From assembly GCF_019904135.1 (NCBI RefSeq), contig NZ_JAIOGQ010000012.1, positions 1 to 64,000 of the forward strand: DNA of 64,000 bases, read 5' to 3'. The notes under the pieces are model-generated. The model was not told where the DNA came from, searched no databases, and worked only from the letters and a program-made list of their open reading frames with translations. Shown one piece after another: positions 8,557 to 17,195 of the stretch (the first letter of the stretch is position 1; each line of letters opens with the position of its first letter). This DNA is from Paenibacillus caui (GTDB lineage: Bacteria > Bacillota > Bacilli > Paenibacillales > Paenibacillaceae). A program made the translations under genes and the position numbers.

Positions 8557-9345
8557 ATGCAAATTGAATCCCTCCAGAACAGCCGAGTCAAGGAATGGGC
8601 TTCCCTTTTGGAGAAGAAGCACAGGGATAAGCATCGCAAATTTATCGTGGAAGGGATTCATCTCGTCCTGGAAGCTTTGAAAGCCAAGGCGGATCTCGAA
8701 TGCGTCGCTTATTCACTGGAACGCGGCATACCGCCGGAGCTCGCTCAGGCTGCCGCAAGTTCGCTTGGCGTGCAATGGATCGGCGTATCCGAAGCGGTCA
8801 TCGCCAAATGCACCGACACCAAAACGCCCCAGCCGGTCTTTGCGGTCGTTCGCAAGACGGGCGCCTCCACGGAGGAGCTGCTAAGCCGCCCGAACAGCCT
8901 GGTTGTCGTCCTTGACGGCGTTCAGGATCCCGGCAATGTGGGCACGATTATCCGCAGCGCGGATGCCGTAGGCGCGGACGGCGTCATCATCGGACGAGGC
9001 TGCGCCGATGTGTATGGCCCCAAGGTCATTCGCTCGACGATGGGATCGCTGTTCCATCTGCCGATCGTGGAAGGCAGCCTTGCTGAGCTGCTCCCTGAAG
9101 CGAAGTCCCGCGGCATTCGCATTGCAGGGACAAGCCTGCAGTCAGCCCGAGTTTGCTACGATTATGATTTCACCGGGCCGGTCTGGCTGCTCTTCGGCAG
9201 CGAAGGGGGAGGCCTATCCAGAGAATCCATGGAGCTGCTGGATGACGCGATTATCATCCCGATGAAGGGTCAGGCGGAGTCGTTGAATGTGGCGATGGCG
9301 GCCTCGGTGCTGCTGTATGAGGCGCTGCGGCAGCGGGAATTTTAA
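8557..9345 (+). CDS. TrmH/SpoU-family RNA 2'-O-methyltransferase
   Basis: The 262-residue protein has an N-terminal substrate-binding domain (SLQNSRVKEWASLLEKKHRD) and a C-terminal SPOUT fold. SPOUT motif 1 is DPGNVGTIIRSADA, motif 2 is LLFGSEGGGLS and motif 3 is IPMKGQAESLNVAMAASVLLYEA. These bind S-adenosylmethionine in the trefoil knot. It resembles B. subtilis YsgA, which usually sits upstream of pheST; here pheST do not follow. The RNA target, rRNA or tRNA, cannot be read from the sequence. It lies 23 bases after ktrA and is probably co-transcribed. Confidence 0.9.
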   Translation: MQIESLQNSRVKEWASLLEKKHRDKHRKFIVEGIHLVLEALKAKADLECVAYSLERGIPPELAQAAASSLGVQWIGVSEAVIAKCTDTKTPQPVFAVVRKTGASTEELLSRPNSLVVVLDGVQDPGNVGTIIRSADAVGADGVIIGRGCADVYGPKVIRSTMGSLFHLPIVEGSLAELLPEAKSRGIRIAGTSLQSARVCYDYDFTGPVWLLFGSEGGGLSRESMELLDDAIIIPMKGQAESLNVAMAASVLLYEALRQREF

Positions 9346-9381
9346 TTAAACATAAAAATTACTGTCCGCAGACACCACTAG

Positions 9382-9436
9382 AGACTGGAAACTACTCGGT
9401 ACATCAACCGATCAGGAGCTAGTCTTCTTTTATTCT
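9382..9436 (+). terminator. Imperfect hairpin terminator after the methyltransferase
   Basis: Outer arms AGACT/AGTCT and inner arms CGGT/ACCG form a long interrupted stem followed by TCTTTTATT. Confidence 0.45.
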
Positions 9437-9481
9437 CTACATCTAAACAGTTGAGATAAGAGAATGGAGAGGAGCATTCTA

Positions 9482-10021
9482 ATGACGAAAGGCAAAACCG
9501 TCCATATAAGGCAATTAAACGTACATGATGCTGCAGAAAGTCTGAGATTGCAAACGGAAAATCGTGATTTTTTTGAAAAATTTTCGATGACTCGAGCTGT
9601 TGATTTTTACAAGATAGAAGGCCAAATTAACATGATACAAAATCATCATGAGCATGTGCAAAAGGACCAAGGGTACGCCTTTGGGATATTTAAAAATGAT
9701 GACGATGCGTTAATTGGAACCATCAGCCTTTTTCAGGTAATTCGCGGTTCTCTGCAAAGCGCTTTCATCGGCTATTTTTTGGACAAAAAACATAATGGCA
9801 AAGGCTATGCGACAGAAGCTGTACAATTAATTTGTGAATATGCATTCGGTGAGTTAAAGTTGCATCGTATAGAAGCTGGAGTTATGCCTCACAATATTGC
9901 ATCCATGCGTGTGTTGGAAAAAGCAGGTTTTCATAAAGAAGGAATCGCTCAAAAGAACGTTAAGATCCATGGAAAATGGGAAGATCACCAGGTGCTGGCT
10001 TTAATCAATCCGGATGATTAA
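9482..10021 (+). CDS. GNAT acetyltransferase, RimJ/RimL type
   Basis: The 179-residue protein has the acetyl-CoA binding pattern DKKHNGKGYATEAV and the C-terminal HRIEAGVMPHNIASMRVLEKAGF block of RimJ/RimL-like N-acetyltransferases. The substrate is unknown. The ATG at 9482 is chosen because AGGAG (9470-9474) lies 7 bases ahead; the upstream in-frame ATG at 9464 overlaps this ribosome site. Codon use is visibly more AT-rich than its neighbours, which may mean later arrival. It is flanked by hairpins on both sides, so it is a single-gene unit. Confidence 0.85.
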   Translation: MTKGKTVHIRQLNVHDAAESLRLQTENRDFFEKFSMTRAVDFYKIEGQINMIQNHHEHVQKDQGYAFGIFKNDDDALIGTISLFQVIRGSLQSAFIGYFLDKKHNGKGYATEAVQLICEYAFGELKLHRIEAGVMPHNIASMRVLEKAGFHKEGIAQKNVKIHGKWEDHQVLALINPDD

Positions 10022-10091
10022 CCGATTGGAAAAAGAACTATGATCAGATACGACTGTAAAAGCAACTATTGCTATCCTAGCTTATTACATA

Positions 10092-10137
10092 ACAGCCTTG
10101 TTCCGGTAATTCTACCGGTTCAAGGCTGTTTCTATTT
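10092..10137 (+). terminator. Strong terminator after the GNAT gene
   Basis: ACAGCCTTG..CCGGT / ACCGG..CAAGGCTGT forms a long stem followed by TTCTATTT. It isolates the GNAT gene from the trehalose promoter. Confidence 0.75.
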
Positions 10138-10186
10138 GAATGCTAAACCCGCAAGGATTGCAGAAACAGAATGATGACAATACCCC

Positions 10187-10215
10187 TTGACATCCTGTAT
10201 ATACAGGATTAAGAT
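10187..10215 (+). promoter_or_regulatory. Sigma-A promoter of the trehalose operon
   Basis: TTGACA (10187-10192), a 17-bp spacer, then TAAGAT (10210-10215). The -35 is a perfect consensus. The spacer is almost entirely filled by the first operator palindrome, so a bound repressor would block RNA polymerase directly. Confidence 0.75.
10192..10209. promoter_or_regulatory. TreR operator 1
   Basis: ATCCTGTATATACAGGAT is a perfect 18-bp palindrome. Its core TGTATATACA matches the TreR operator type known from Bacillus trehalose operons. It lies in the promoter spacer. treR is encoded 4 kb downstream in the same cluster. Confidence 0.8.
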
Positions 10216-10231
10216 GTAGTCGAGAAGCAAA

Positions 10232-10245
10232 CCTGTATATACAGG
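10232..10245. promoter_or_regulatory. TreR operator 2
   Basis: CCTGTATATACAGG is a 14-bp perfect palindrome identical to the core of operator 1 and centred 38 bp downstream. The second copy lies in the early transcribed region, allowing cooperative binding or a roadblock. Confidence 0.78.
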
Positions 10246-10251
10246 AAAATA

Positions 10252-10265
10252 TGAAAGCGTTGGCA
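10252..10265 (+). promoter_or_regulatory. cre-like site for CcpA
   Basis: TGAAAGCGTTGGCA matches the catabolite-response consensus TGWAANCGNTNWCA at all but one position. It lies between operator 2 and the treA ribosome site, a usual place for glucose repression of a PTS sugar operon. Confidence 0.6.
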
Positions 10266-10305
10266 TTCTATGAAAATACATCATGCATGGGAGGAAAAAC
10301 GATCC

Positions 10306-12015
10306 ATGGAGCATAGCCATACCGCCGACTGGTGGAAGAAATCAACCGTTTACCAGGTGTATCCCAAAAGCTTCAAAGATACAACCGGCAGCGGTGAAGG
10401 GGACATCCGGGGGCTGATCGAGAAGTTGGATTATTTGCAGGGACTCGGAATCGATATTATCTGGCTTCAGCCGGTGTATGTTTCCCCGCAAAATGATAAC
10501 GGTTACGACGTGGCCGATTATTGCGAAATCAATCCCGAGTATGGAACAATGGCGGATTTTGATGAGCTGGCAGCCGAAGTGCGCCGCCGGAACATGCATC
10601 TGATGCTGGACATTGTGGTTAATCATTCTTCAACGGAGCATCGATGGTTTCAAGAAGCGAAACAATCAAGAAATAATCCGTACCGCGATTATTATATTTG
10701 GAAGGACCCGGCGCCGGGCGGCGGAGTGCCCAACAACTGGCAGTCGAAATTCGGCGGACCGGCCTGGCAGTACGATGAAGCGACAGGACAGTATTTTCTG
10801 ACATTGTTCGATAAAACGCAGGCTGATTTGAACTGGGAAAATCCCGCTGTCCGGGAAGAGGTCGTCAAACTGATGACTTTTTGGGCGGAAAAGGGAGTCA
10901 GCGGCTTCAGGCTGGACGTCATCAATCTGATTTCCAAGGATCAGAATTTCCCGGATGACGACGGCAGCGCCCGGCCTGGAGACGGACGTAAATTTTATAC
11001 GGATGGCCCAAGGGTTCATGAGTACATGAAGGAACTGAACAGAAGGATTTTTAAACCGTACAATTTGGTGACGGTCGGGGAAATGTCGTCGACTTCGCTC
11101 GAGAACTGCATTCTTTATTCGAACCCGGAGCAGAACGAGCTTTCCATGACGTTCAATTTCCATCATCTAAAAGTCGATTATCCGAACGGGCAAAAATGGG
11201 AGCTCATGCCTTATGATTTCGAACAACTGAAATCGCTGCTGTCCAGATGGCAGACCGGCATGCAGGAAGGCTGCGGCTGGAATGCGCTTTTCTTCAATAA
11301 TCATGACCAGCCGAGAGCCTTGTCCCGATTTACGGACGATTCCGAGTACCGTGTCGAAAGCGCGAAGCTGCTGGCGACTACCTTGCACGGATTGCAAGGC
11401 ACGCCTTATGTGTTTCAGGGCGAAGAAATCGGCCTGCCCAACCCGAAATGGAACGGGATTGAAGAAATGCGGGATGTCGAGTCGCATAACATTTACCGGA
11501 TTTTGCAGGAGCAAGGCAAGAGCCCGGAAGAAGCGTTTAACATCATTAGGGAACGTTCACGCGACAACTCCCGGACGCCTATGCTGTGGGACAGCACTCC
11601 GAATGCCGGATTTACAAGCGGAACCCCGTGGATCAAGGTCGATGAGCGCTACCCTGAAATTAACGTAGAAAGACAGCTTCACGATCCGGATTCGGTTTAT
11701 CATCATTACAAAAAGCTGATCGGGTTAAGAAAGAAGCATCAGATTCTGATTGACGGAACGTTTGTCCGTCTCGATGAGGCGCATCCTCAGGTGTTCGCTT
11801 ACAGCCGGGTGAAAGGCCAGGAGGCTGTAGTGGTTGTATCCAATTTCAGCAAGGAGCAGACCGTGTTTCAGTTTGCGGACGCTTTTGCGGAAGAGTGGCT
11901 GGAAGCCGGCCCTGCCGAGCTGTTAGCAGGCAATACCAAGCAAGTTCCTCCATTGTGGAAGGAAATGGCATTATCCCCTTTTGCATCGTATATGTGGTTA
12001 ATCCGGCGGAAATGA
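10306..12015 (+). CDS. treA: Trehalose-6-phosphate hydrolase (alpha,alpha-phosphotrehalase)
   Basis: The enzyme splits trehalose 6-phosphate from the PTS into glucose and glucose 6-phosphate in the cytoplasm. The 569-residue protein is a GH13 enzyme. Family blocks are DIVVNHSS, the nucleophile region GFRLDVINLISK, the acid/base region VTVGEMSS and FNNHDQPR. The start at 10306 is preferred because GGGAGGAAAAAC lies upstream; the in-frame ATG at 10270 has no ribosome site. It is followed 29 bases later by treP. Confidence 0.93.
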   Translation: MEHSHTADWWKKSTVYQVYPKSFKDTTGSGEGDIRGLIEKLDYLQGLGIDIIWLQPVYVSPQNDNGYDVADYCEINPEYGTMADFDELAAEVRRRNMHLMLDIVVNHSSTEHRWFQEAKQSRNNPYRDYYIWKDPAPGGGVPNNWQSKFGGPAWQYDEATGQYFLTLFDKTQADLNWENPAVREEVVKLMTFWAEKGVSGFRLDVINLISKDQNFPDDDGSARPGDGRKFYTDGPRVHEYMKELNRRIFKPYNLVTVGEMSSTSLENCILYSNPEQNELSMTFNFHHLKVDYPNGQKWELMPYDFEQLKSLLSRWQTGMQEGCGWNALFFNNHDQPRALSRFTDDSEYRVESAKLLATTLHGLQGTPYVFQGEEIGLPNPKWNGIEEMRDVESHNIYRILQEQGKSPEEAFNIIRERSRDNSRTPMLWDSTPNAGFTSGTPWIKVDERYPEINVERQLHDPDSVYHHYKKLIGLRKKHQILIDGTFVRLDEAHPQVFAYSRVKGQEAVVVVSNFSKEQTVFQFADAFAEEWLEAGPAELLAGNTKQVPPLWKEMALSPFASYMWLIRRK

Positions 12016-12044
12016 TTTTTGAAATCATAAGGGAGTGAACGAAG

Positions 12045-14054
12045 ATGGCGATCGACAAAAGAAGCGTTGAGCAAATTGTTCAGGCTGTCGGAGGCAAAGA
12101 AAATATCGAAGCCGCCACACACTGCGTAACAAGGCTCAGGTTCGTTCTTCATGATGACAAGAGAGTGGATGAAAAGCTGCTGGACCAAAATGAACTGGTC
12201 AAAGGCCACTTCCAGACGCAAGGCCAGTTTCAGGTTGTGATCGGTCCCGGGCTCGTAGATAAAGTGTATGATGAAATGATCGCCTTTACGGGCGGAGAGC
12301 GGGCTTCCAAAGACGAAGTGAAAAAGGCCGCAGGCAAAAAACAGAATATTGTGCAGCAGGCGATCAAGACGCTGGCCGATATTTTTATTCCTATTTTGCC
12401 GGCCATTGTAACCGCGGGTTTGCTGCTGGGCATCAACAATATGTTGACCGACCCCGGCATCTTTTTCAAAGGGCAATCGCTTGTCGATGTTTATCCGGCC
12501 TGGACCGACTTTGCTTCTATTATTAATCTGATCGCCAATACGGCGTTTACGTTTTTGCCGGCTTTGATCGGCTGGTCAGCCGTTGTCAGATTTGGAGGCA
12601 GCCCGCTCCTCGGGATTGTGCTCGGCCTGATTCTCGTGCATCCGGATTTGCTGAACGCTTACAATTATGCGAACGCCAAGCTTGAGGGAACCGTCCCGGT
12701 CTGGAATTTGTTCGGCTGGGAAGTTCAAAAGATCGGCTATCAGGGGCAAGTGCTCCCGGTTCTTGTCTCGTCTTATCTGCTAGCCCAAATTGAGCGTTTC
12801 CTCAATAAAAGAGTCTTGGATTCCATCAAGCTTCTAATCGTGGCGCCAGTCGCTCTGCTCATTACGGGCTTTCTGGCCTTTACAGTCATCGGTCCTGTAA
12901 CCTTTGCGATTGCCAATGCGATTACAGACGGCATCGTTTATATTTTTAACACGTTCCCTGTTATTGGCGGTCTCCTGTACGGAGGGTTCTATGCTCTGCT
13001 CGTGGTTACCGGCATGCACCATACCTTTTTGGCGGTGGACGTTCAGCTCATCGGGTCAGAAGGCGGAACCTTCCTCTGGCCAATGCTGGCGCTGTCAAAT
13101 ATCGCTCAAGGCTCCGCAGCTCTGGCCATGATGTTCGCGTTGAAAGAACAAAAGACTAAGGGGCTTGCCGCGACATCCTCTGTTTCCGCTTTTCTCGGGG
13201 TTACGGAACCGGCCATTTTCGGCGTGAATATCCGCTATAAATATCCTTTTATCTTCGGAATGATCGGGTCCGCGCTTGCCGGGATCCTGCTGACGATCAA
13301 TCATGTCCTGGCTTCCTCGATCGGGGTCGGAGGCATACCGGGCTTCTTGTCCATTTTCCCTGAAAAATGGGGCGTCTTCTTTGCCGGAATGGGCATCGCA
13401 CTGGCGGTTCCATTTGGCCTTACGATTCTGTTCGGCAAATTTGCGAAAGCCGGCGCAGGCAACAAAACGGAACCTGGCTCACCGCAATCTGAGACTGCAA
13501 CGCCAAATACGGGCGCGGGGATCGAGGCAGCTAATGAAGCGTCTGCAGCCTCTGAAACAGATGCCTTGAGCAGCAGCACTTTGCTAAAAGTGCTTGAGGT
13601 TGCCGCGCCTCTTCGCGGAACGACGCTTCCGCTGAAGGAGGTTCCCGATCCTGCATTTGCAGAAGGGCAAATGGGGCAGGGAATAGCCATCAACCCTTCG
13701 GTTGGCCGTGTGGTGGCTCCGTTTGATGCCCAGGTTGTTCATCTCATAAAGAGCAAGCACGCTGTCATGCTGGAGCATGCGAGCGGCGTCCAGATTTTGA
13801 TTCATGTTGGCATTGATACAGTCAAGCTGAAAGGCAGCGCGTTTACGAGTCATGTCGAGAGCGGCGATCACGTGAAAGCCGGACAGCTGCTGCTTGAATT
13901 CAATATGGATGAGATCCGGGAAGCCGGCCTTCCGCTGACGACACCGATCATTGTTCCGGACGGACAGACGAGTGTAGGAAAAGTCGAAGAGCTGTACCCG
14001 GGGGATGTTGCCGAGGACGGCGCATCCATTTTGAAAATCCATTTGGCCTTCTGA
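12045..14054 (+). CDS. treP: Trehalose-specific PTS permease, EIIBCA fusion
   Basis: The protein imports and phosphorylates trehalose. Of its 669 residues, the IIB domain is at 1-80 with phospho-cysteine C27 in ATHCVTRLRF; the IIC membrane domain spans about 105-465; an Ala/Thr/Glu-rich linker runs to about 520. The C-terminal IIA (Glc-type) domain carries the phospho-histidine H587 in ILIHVGIDTVKL. B. subtilis TreP lacks the IIA domain and borrows one, so this fused version is self-contained from HPr onward. It is co-transcribed with treA. Confidence 0.92.
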   Translation: MAIDKRSVEQIVQAVGGKENIEAATHCVTRLRFVLHDDKRVDEKLLDQNELVKGHFQTQGQFQVVIGPGLVDKVYDEMIAFTGGERASKDEVKKAAGKKQNIVQQAIKTLADIFIPILPAIVTAGLLLGINNMLTDPGIFFKGQSLVDVYPAWTDFASIINLIANTAFTFLPALIGWSAVVRFGGSPLLGIVLGLILVHPDLLNAYNYANAKLEGTVPVWNLFGWEVQKIGYQGQVLPVLVSSYLLAQIERFLNKRVLDSIKLLIVAPVALLITGFLAFTVIGPVTFAIANAITDGIVYIFNTFPVIGGLLYGGFYALLVVTGMHHTFLAVDVQLIGSEGGTFLWPMLALSNIAQGSAALAMMFALKEQKTKGLAATSSVSAFLGVTEPAIFGVNIRYKYPFIFGMIGSALAGILLTINHVLASSIGVGGIPGFLSIFPEKWGVFFAGMGIALAVPFGLTILFGKFAKAGAGNKTEPGSPQSETATPNTGAGIEAANEASAASETDALSSSTLLKVLEVAAPLRGTTLPLKEVPDPAFAEGQMGQGIAINPSVGRVVAPFDAQVVHLIKSKHAVMLEHASGVQILIHVGIDTVKLKGSAFTSHVESGDHVKAGQLLLEFNMDEIREAGLPLTTPIIVPDGQTSVGKVEELYPGDVAEDGASILKIHLAF

Positions 14055-14094
14055 ACTTATAAGCGAAGCCCTATACTTTCTTATAGTTCCCCGC

Positions 14095-14143
14095 AGAAAC
14101 GGATTCCGCCTTTGTAAAAGACGGATTTGCCGTTTCTCCTTAT
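14095..14143 (+). terminator. Hairpin between treP and treR
   Basis: GAAACGG and CCGTTTC arms enclose a second nested stem, followed by TCCTTATT. It is likely to attenuate rather than fully stop reading into treR. Confidence 0.5.
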
Positions 14144-14160
14144 TAAGCGGGTATGGTAAG

Positions 14161-14895
14161 ATGGGAACGGTGATCAGCGTGAAGAAGAATATATTTTTAA
14201 ATATTTATAAGAAATACGCCCAGTTGATCCAAACCGGTCAAATGGCGTCCGGGACCAAGCTTCCCTCGGAGAGCGAGCTGGCCAGTCAATACAACACATC
14301 AAGAGAAACGGTGCGCAAAGCTCTGAACCTGCTTGTCCAAAACGGATATATTCACAAAATCAAAGGCAAAGGTTCGTATGTACTGGATATTCACCGCATG
14401 GATTTTCCGATTACCGGTTTGATCAGCTTTAAGGAAATGGCTGAAAAAATCGGCAAGCCGTCAAAGACCATTGTATATAAAACGGGTCTTATCCATGCTG
14501 CGGGTGAAATTGCGCGCTATTTGATGCTGGAGGACGGCGAATCCGTTTGGGAAGTGATACGGGCCCGTGAAATCGACGGGGAACGGATTATTCTGGATAA
14601 AGATTATTTTCTCCCGGAAATTGTAACCGCATTAACGGAACAAATAGCGGCGAATTCGATTTATGAATATTTGGAGCAGCAGCTTCATTTGGTCATTAGT
14701 TACGCCAAAAAAGAAATTTCCGTCGAAGAGTCGACGGACGAGGATCGCAGGCTGCTTGATTTTAAGGGCTTGTCCCATGTCGTTGTGGTCCGGAATTTTG
14801 TGTATCTCGAAGATACGACATTGTTTCAGTATACCGAATCCAGGCACCGGCTTGACAAGTTTCAGTTTGTCGATTTTGCGCGCAGGGTTCATTAG
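14161..14895 (+). CDS. treR: Trehalose operon repressor, GntR/UTRA family
   Basis: The 244 residues start with a winged helix-turn-helix (GTKLPSESELASQYNTSRETVRKALNLLVQNGYI at about 29-62) and continue with a UTRA ligand domain (ITGLISFKEMAEK onward). TreR releases its operators when trehalose 6-phosphate is bound. The two palindromes ahead of treA are the obvious targets. No separate strong promoter was seen, so it may depend on read-through from treP plus a weak internal start. Confidence 0.9.
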   Translation: MGTVISVKKNIFLNIYKKYAQLIQTGQMASGTKLPSESELASQYNTSRETVRKALNLLVQNGYIHKIKGKGSYVLDIHRMDFPITGLISFKEMAEKIGKPSKTIVYKTGLIHAAGEIARYLMLEDGESVWEVIRAREIDGERIILDKDYFLPEIVTALTEQIAANSIYEYLEQQLHLVISYAKKEISVEESTDEDRRLLDFKGLSHVVVVRNFVYLEDTTLFQYTESRHRLDKFQFVDFARRVH

Positions 14896-14922
14896 CGTCA
14901 GCTGTCAGCATTTGGGGATTAT

Positions 14923-14977
14923 CAGGGTTGCCAGAGCTTTCGCGCGAGAACTTGGCAGCCCTGTCTTCTTTTTTGTC
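14923..14977 (+). terminator. Terminator after treR
   Basis: CAGGGTTGCCA pairs with TGGCAGCCCTG, followed by TCTTCTTTTTTG. It closes the trehalose unit. Confidence 0.75.
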
Positions 14978-15028
14978 CCCCTCCAGCATAACCTGTTAAA
15001 GAGTTGGTAGTGCCGGGAGGTTGATAGC

Positions 15029-15925
15029 ATGCGAATAGGAAACCGGATTTTTCTGTTCAGAAGGCGAAGATGGCGCAGCCGGCGCAAAAGAAGCTGGATG
15101 GGAAGCAGCTGGATGGCAAGCAGCAGGACAGGAAGCGGTTGGACGGGAAGCGGCGTGCAGCGGAAACGAAGACGTTTCAGCAGGCGGAAAATTTGGCTGC
15201 TATTAATCGTGTTGTTGATAATCGCGGTTGTTCAGATGATCGTTTATGTCGAGCGCCGTATGGAAGAGCCTCTCGTTCAACTGGCCAAGGTGCGGGTGAA
15301 GCAAATTGCTACCGAATCGCTGAATGAGGCGATTACAGAGCAGGTGGCGAAAGGTCAGCAGTACGGCGATCTCATTGACTGGAAGACGGACTCGTCAGGC
15401 AAAATAACCGGGTTCATGCTGAATTACAAGTCGCATATGGAGATTACGTCGGAAACGGTACAGACGGTAAGACAAACGCTGGAACGTGTCTCCAAACTGA
15501 ATGAGCGGATCCCGCTCGGTCAGGCATTGGGCAGCCCGATTCTGGCCTCCTTCGGACCGCGGATTCCGATCCGCATCGAGCCGCAAAGCGATGTGAAGGT
15601 CGATTTGAATACAAGGCGGCAGGATGCCGGGATTAATATGATTCTGGTCGAAGTTTACCTGCACATTAAAACGGAAGTATCCGTGATTGTTCCTTTTAAT
15701 ATGGGACCTCAAGCGGTAGAAACGGAGATTCCGGTATCCTATCTGCTCGTTGTTGGCGATGTTCCCATGTATTACTATGACAATAAAGGCAATCCTGTAG
15801 GGGAAAATGGAGCAAGCGCGCCCAATATCGCGCTGCCTTCCCGGGTGCAAACTCCGGGTACCTCCTCCGAAAACGGAGGGGCGGGTAGTGCCGGTGATAA
15901 AACACCGTCTTCGAATACGCCATGA
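15029..15925 (+). CDS. yunB: Sporulation protein YunB
   Basis: The 298-residue protein has a highly basic N-terminal 53 residues, one membrane helix (about 55-75, WLLLIVLLIIAVVQMIVYV) and an extracytoplasmic domain ending in PVSYLLVVGDVPMYYY. This matches YunB, a mother-cell sporulation protein. The ATG follows GGGAGGTTGATAGC. Two oddities stand out: the N terminus holds a short tandem repeat (W-M/T-G/A-S units) and the C terminus has a 40-residue Gly/Ser/Pro tail. The pairing with lytH and lipA mirrors the yun/yut region of Bacillus. Confidence 0.85.
   Translation: MRIGNRIFLFRRRRWRSRRKRSWMGSSWMASSRTGSGWTGSGVQRKRRRFSRRKIWLLLIVLLIIAVVQMIVYVERRMEEPLVQLAKVRVKQIATESLNEAITEQVAKGQQYGDLIDWKTDSSGKITGFMLNYKSHMEITSETVQTVRQTLERVSKLNERIPLGQALGSPILASFGPRIPIRIEPQSDVKVDLNTRRQDAGINMILVEVYLHIKTEVSVIVPFNMGPQAVETEIPVSYLLVVGDVPMYYYDNKGNPVGENGASAPNIALPSRVQTPGTSSENGGAGSAGDKTPSSNTP
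15090..15156 (+). repeat. Degenerate short tandem repeat inside yunB
   Basis: Related units of the form AAGCTGGATGGGAAGCAG recur about every 15-18 bases and encode S-W-M-G-S / S-W-M-A-S / G-S-G-W-T-G-S. The reading frame is kept. Confidence 0.6.
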
Positions 15926-15971
15926 AATAAACAGAACGCCCATCTACAACAGATGGACGTTCTGTTTATTT
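15925..15971. terminator. Bidirectional terminator overlapping both stop codons of yunB and lytH
   Basis: AAATAAACAGAACG pairs perfectly with CGTTCTGTTTATTT, with an inner CCATCT/AGATGG stem. The yunB TGA and the lytH TAA both lie inside it. Confidence 0.8.
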
Positions 15972-17018
15972 GCGTTTTCTTCTTTCCTCGTTTTCCCACC
16001 GTTTCAGCAGCGGGTAAGGGTCGAAGGCCCACTCATTGTAGCCTGTATCCCGGTAAATGCCGTAATGCAGATGAGGCGGAAATTTTCCCTGCGTTCCGGG
16101 TTTGCCGTATCCGCTGCTGCCTACCCAGCCGATCACCTGACCGGGAACTACCAAGCTCCCTACATCGATTTTTTTGTCAAAGCCCTGCAGATGGGCATAA
16201 TAATGGTAGCGATTGTTCAAATCCCGTATTCCGACCCGCCATCCGCCAAAACGGTTCCAGCCTTTCATCTCTATAATCCCGTAGCAGGCGCTTCTGACCG
16301 GAACGCCGTATGGCGCGAACAGGTCGGTTCCTTCATGGATGCGCAGCCCTCCAAAACCGCGGCGGTCGCCCCAAGTGCTCCGGTAGCTGTAACTGCTGGA
16401 TAAAGGCAGAACAAAGGAGGTTTGAAACAAATCGAGTTTGCCAAAAGCCTGATAAATTTTGACAAATTGACGAACGCGGCTGACGGCCCTGTCGTTCTGA
16501 TAATATCGCCATAAAGCAATATGAAAATCCTCTTCGGACAAGCCGTACCGCTTCAAGTAGCAGGCCATGCTGTACAGCGTATCAAGGTCATCCGCCGGAT
16601 TGGCGGTTCCATCTCCCGTGGCGTCCCGGCCGATCCCTCCGAACAGGCTGATGGATACAGGACGGGTATCTTCCGGATCCGGGTTCAGCCATCCGGCCCA
16701 GAATTCGGGACGCGGATTGATTCCAATCAGCCGTCCTTTAAGCTTTTCGGCTTTGGATTTTGGAGTAACCGTCCGTTCATACTGATCGACTGCAGCGAGA
16801 TAAACCCATGGAACATGGGTCAGCTCACTGATCTCCCGGATAAGCTCCCCGCGCTGTCCCAATATTTCGTCACTCGAAGGTGCAGCTTGTTTTTGTATCG
16901 GGTCGGCTTGTTTGGTTGTTTCGGCCCAGGCAATAGACGCGGGAGATTGGGTAATCAGGATCAAGACGGTCAGGGCGGATGTCAACATTTTGCCGCAGCC
17001 TTTTACAGCGTGACTCAT
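15966..17018 (-). CDS. lytH: M23 metallopeptidase, LytH-like cell-wall endopeptidase
   Basis: The 350-residue protein has a signal segment (residues 9-32). It continues with a novel helical region that includes GEDFH-like SEEDFHIALWRYY, and ends in a LytM/M23 domain: HEGTDLFAP supplies the HxxxD zinc ligands and HLHYGIY the HxH ligand. B. subtilis LytH trims peptide side chains of spore cortex. AAAGGAGAG lies upstream of the ATG at 17018; the 20-residue extension to 17078 has no ribosome site. It faces yunB and is divergent from lipA. Confidence 0.8.
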   Translation of the reverse strand: MSHAVKGCGKMLTSALTVLILITQSPASIAWAETTKQADPIQKQAAPSSDEILGQRGELIREISELTHVPWVYLAAVDQYERTVTPKSKAEKLKGRLIGINPRPEFWAGWLNPDPEDTRPVSISLFGGIGRDATGDGTANPADDLDTLYSMACYLKRYGLSEEDFHIALWRYYQNDRAVSRVRQFVKIYQAFGKLDLFQTSFVLPLSSSYSYRSTWGDRRGFGGLRIHEGTDLFAPYGVPVRSACYGIIEMKGWNRFGGWRVGIRDLNNRYHYYAHLQGFDKKIDVGSLVVPGQVIGWVGSSGYGKPGTQGKFPPHLHYGIYRDTGYNEWAFDPYPLLKRWENEERRKRK

Positions 17019-17142
17019 ATATTTCTCTCCTTTTAGCAAATGGATAACATTCATACATCGCACCAGTTTTGATTTCATAGTTAATTTGGAACATCGGGCG
17101 GATTTTTATCCATATGAGGTTCGAGTATTTGGTCTGCTTTCA

Positions 17143-17151
17143 TGTTATAAT
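17143..17151 (+). promoter_or_regulatory. Extended -10 promoter element of lipA
   Basis: TGTTATAAT gives a perfect TATAAT (17146-17151) preceded by the TG extension at 17143-17144. No clear -35 is visible. Confidence 0.5.
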
Positions 17152-17195
17152 GTAGAGACGCGACAGTTATCCAAGAGGAAGGAAGGTTGTAACCA

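Noticed and set aside
9346-9481. T-box or riboswitch ahead of the GNAT gene
   Set aside because: No T-box core or known aptamer motif was seen. The hairpin fits a terminator of the preceding gene.
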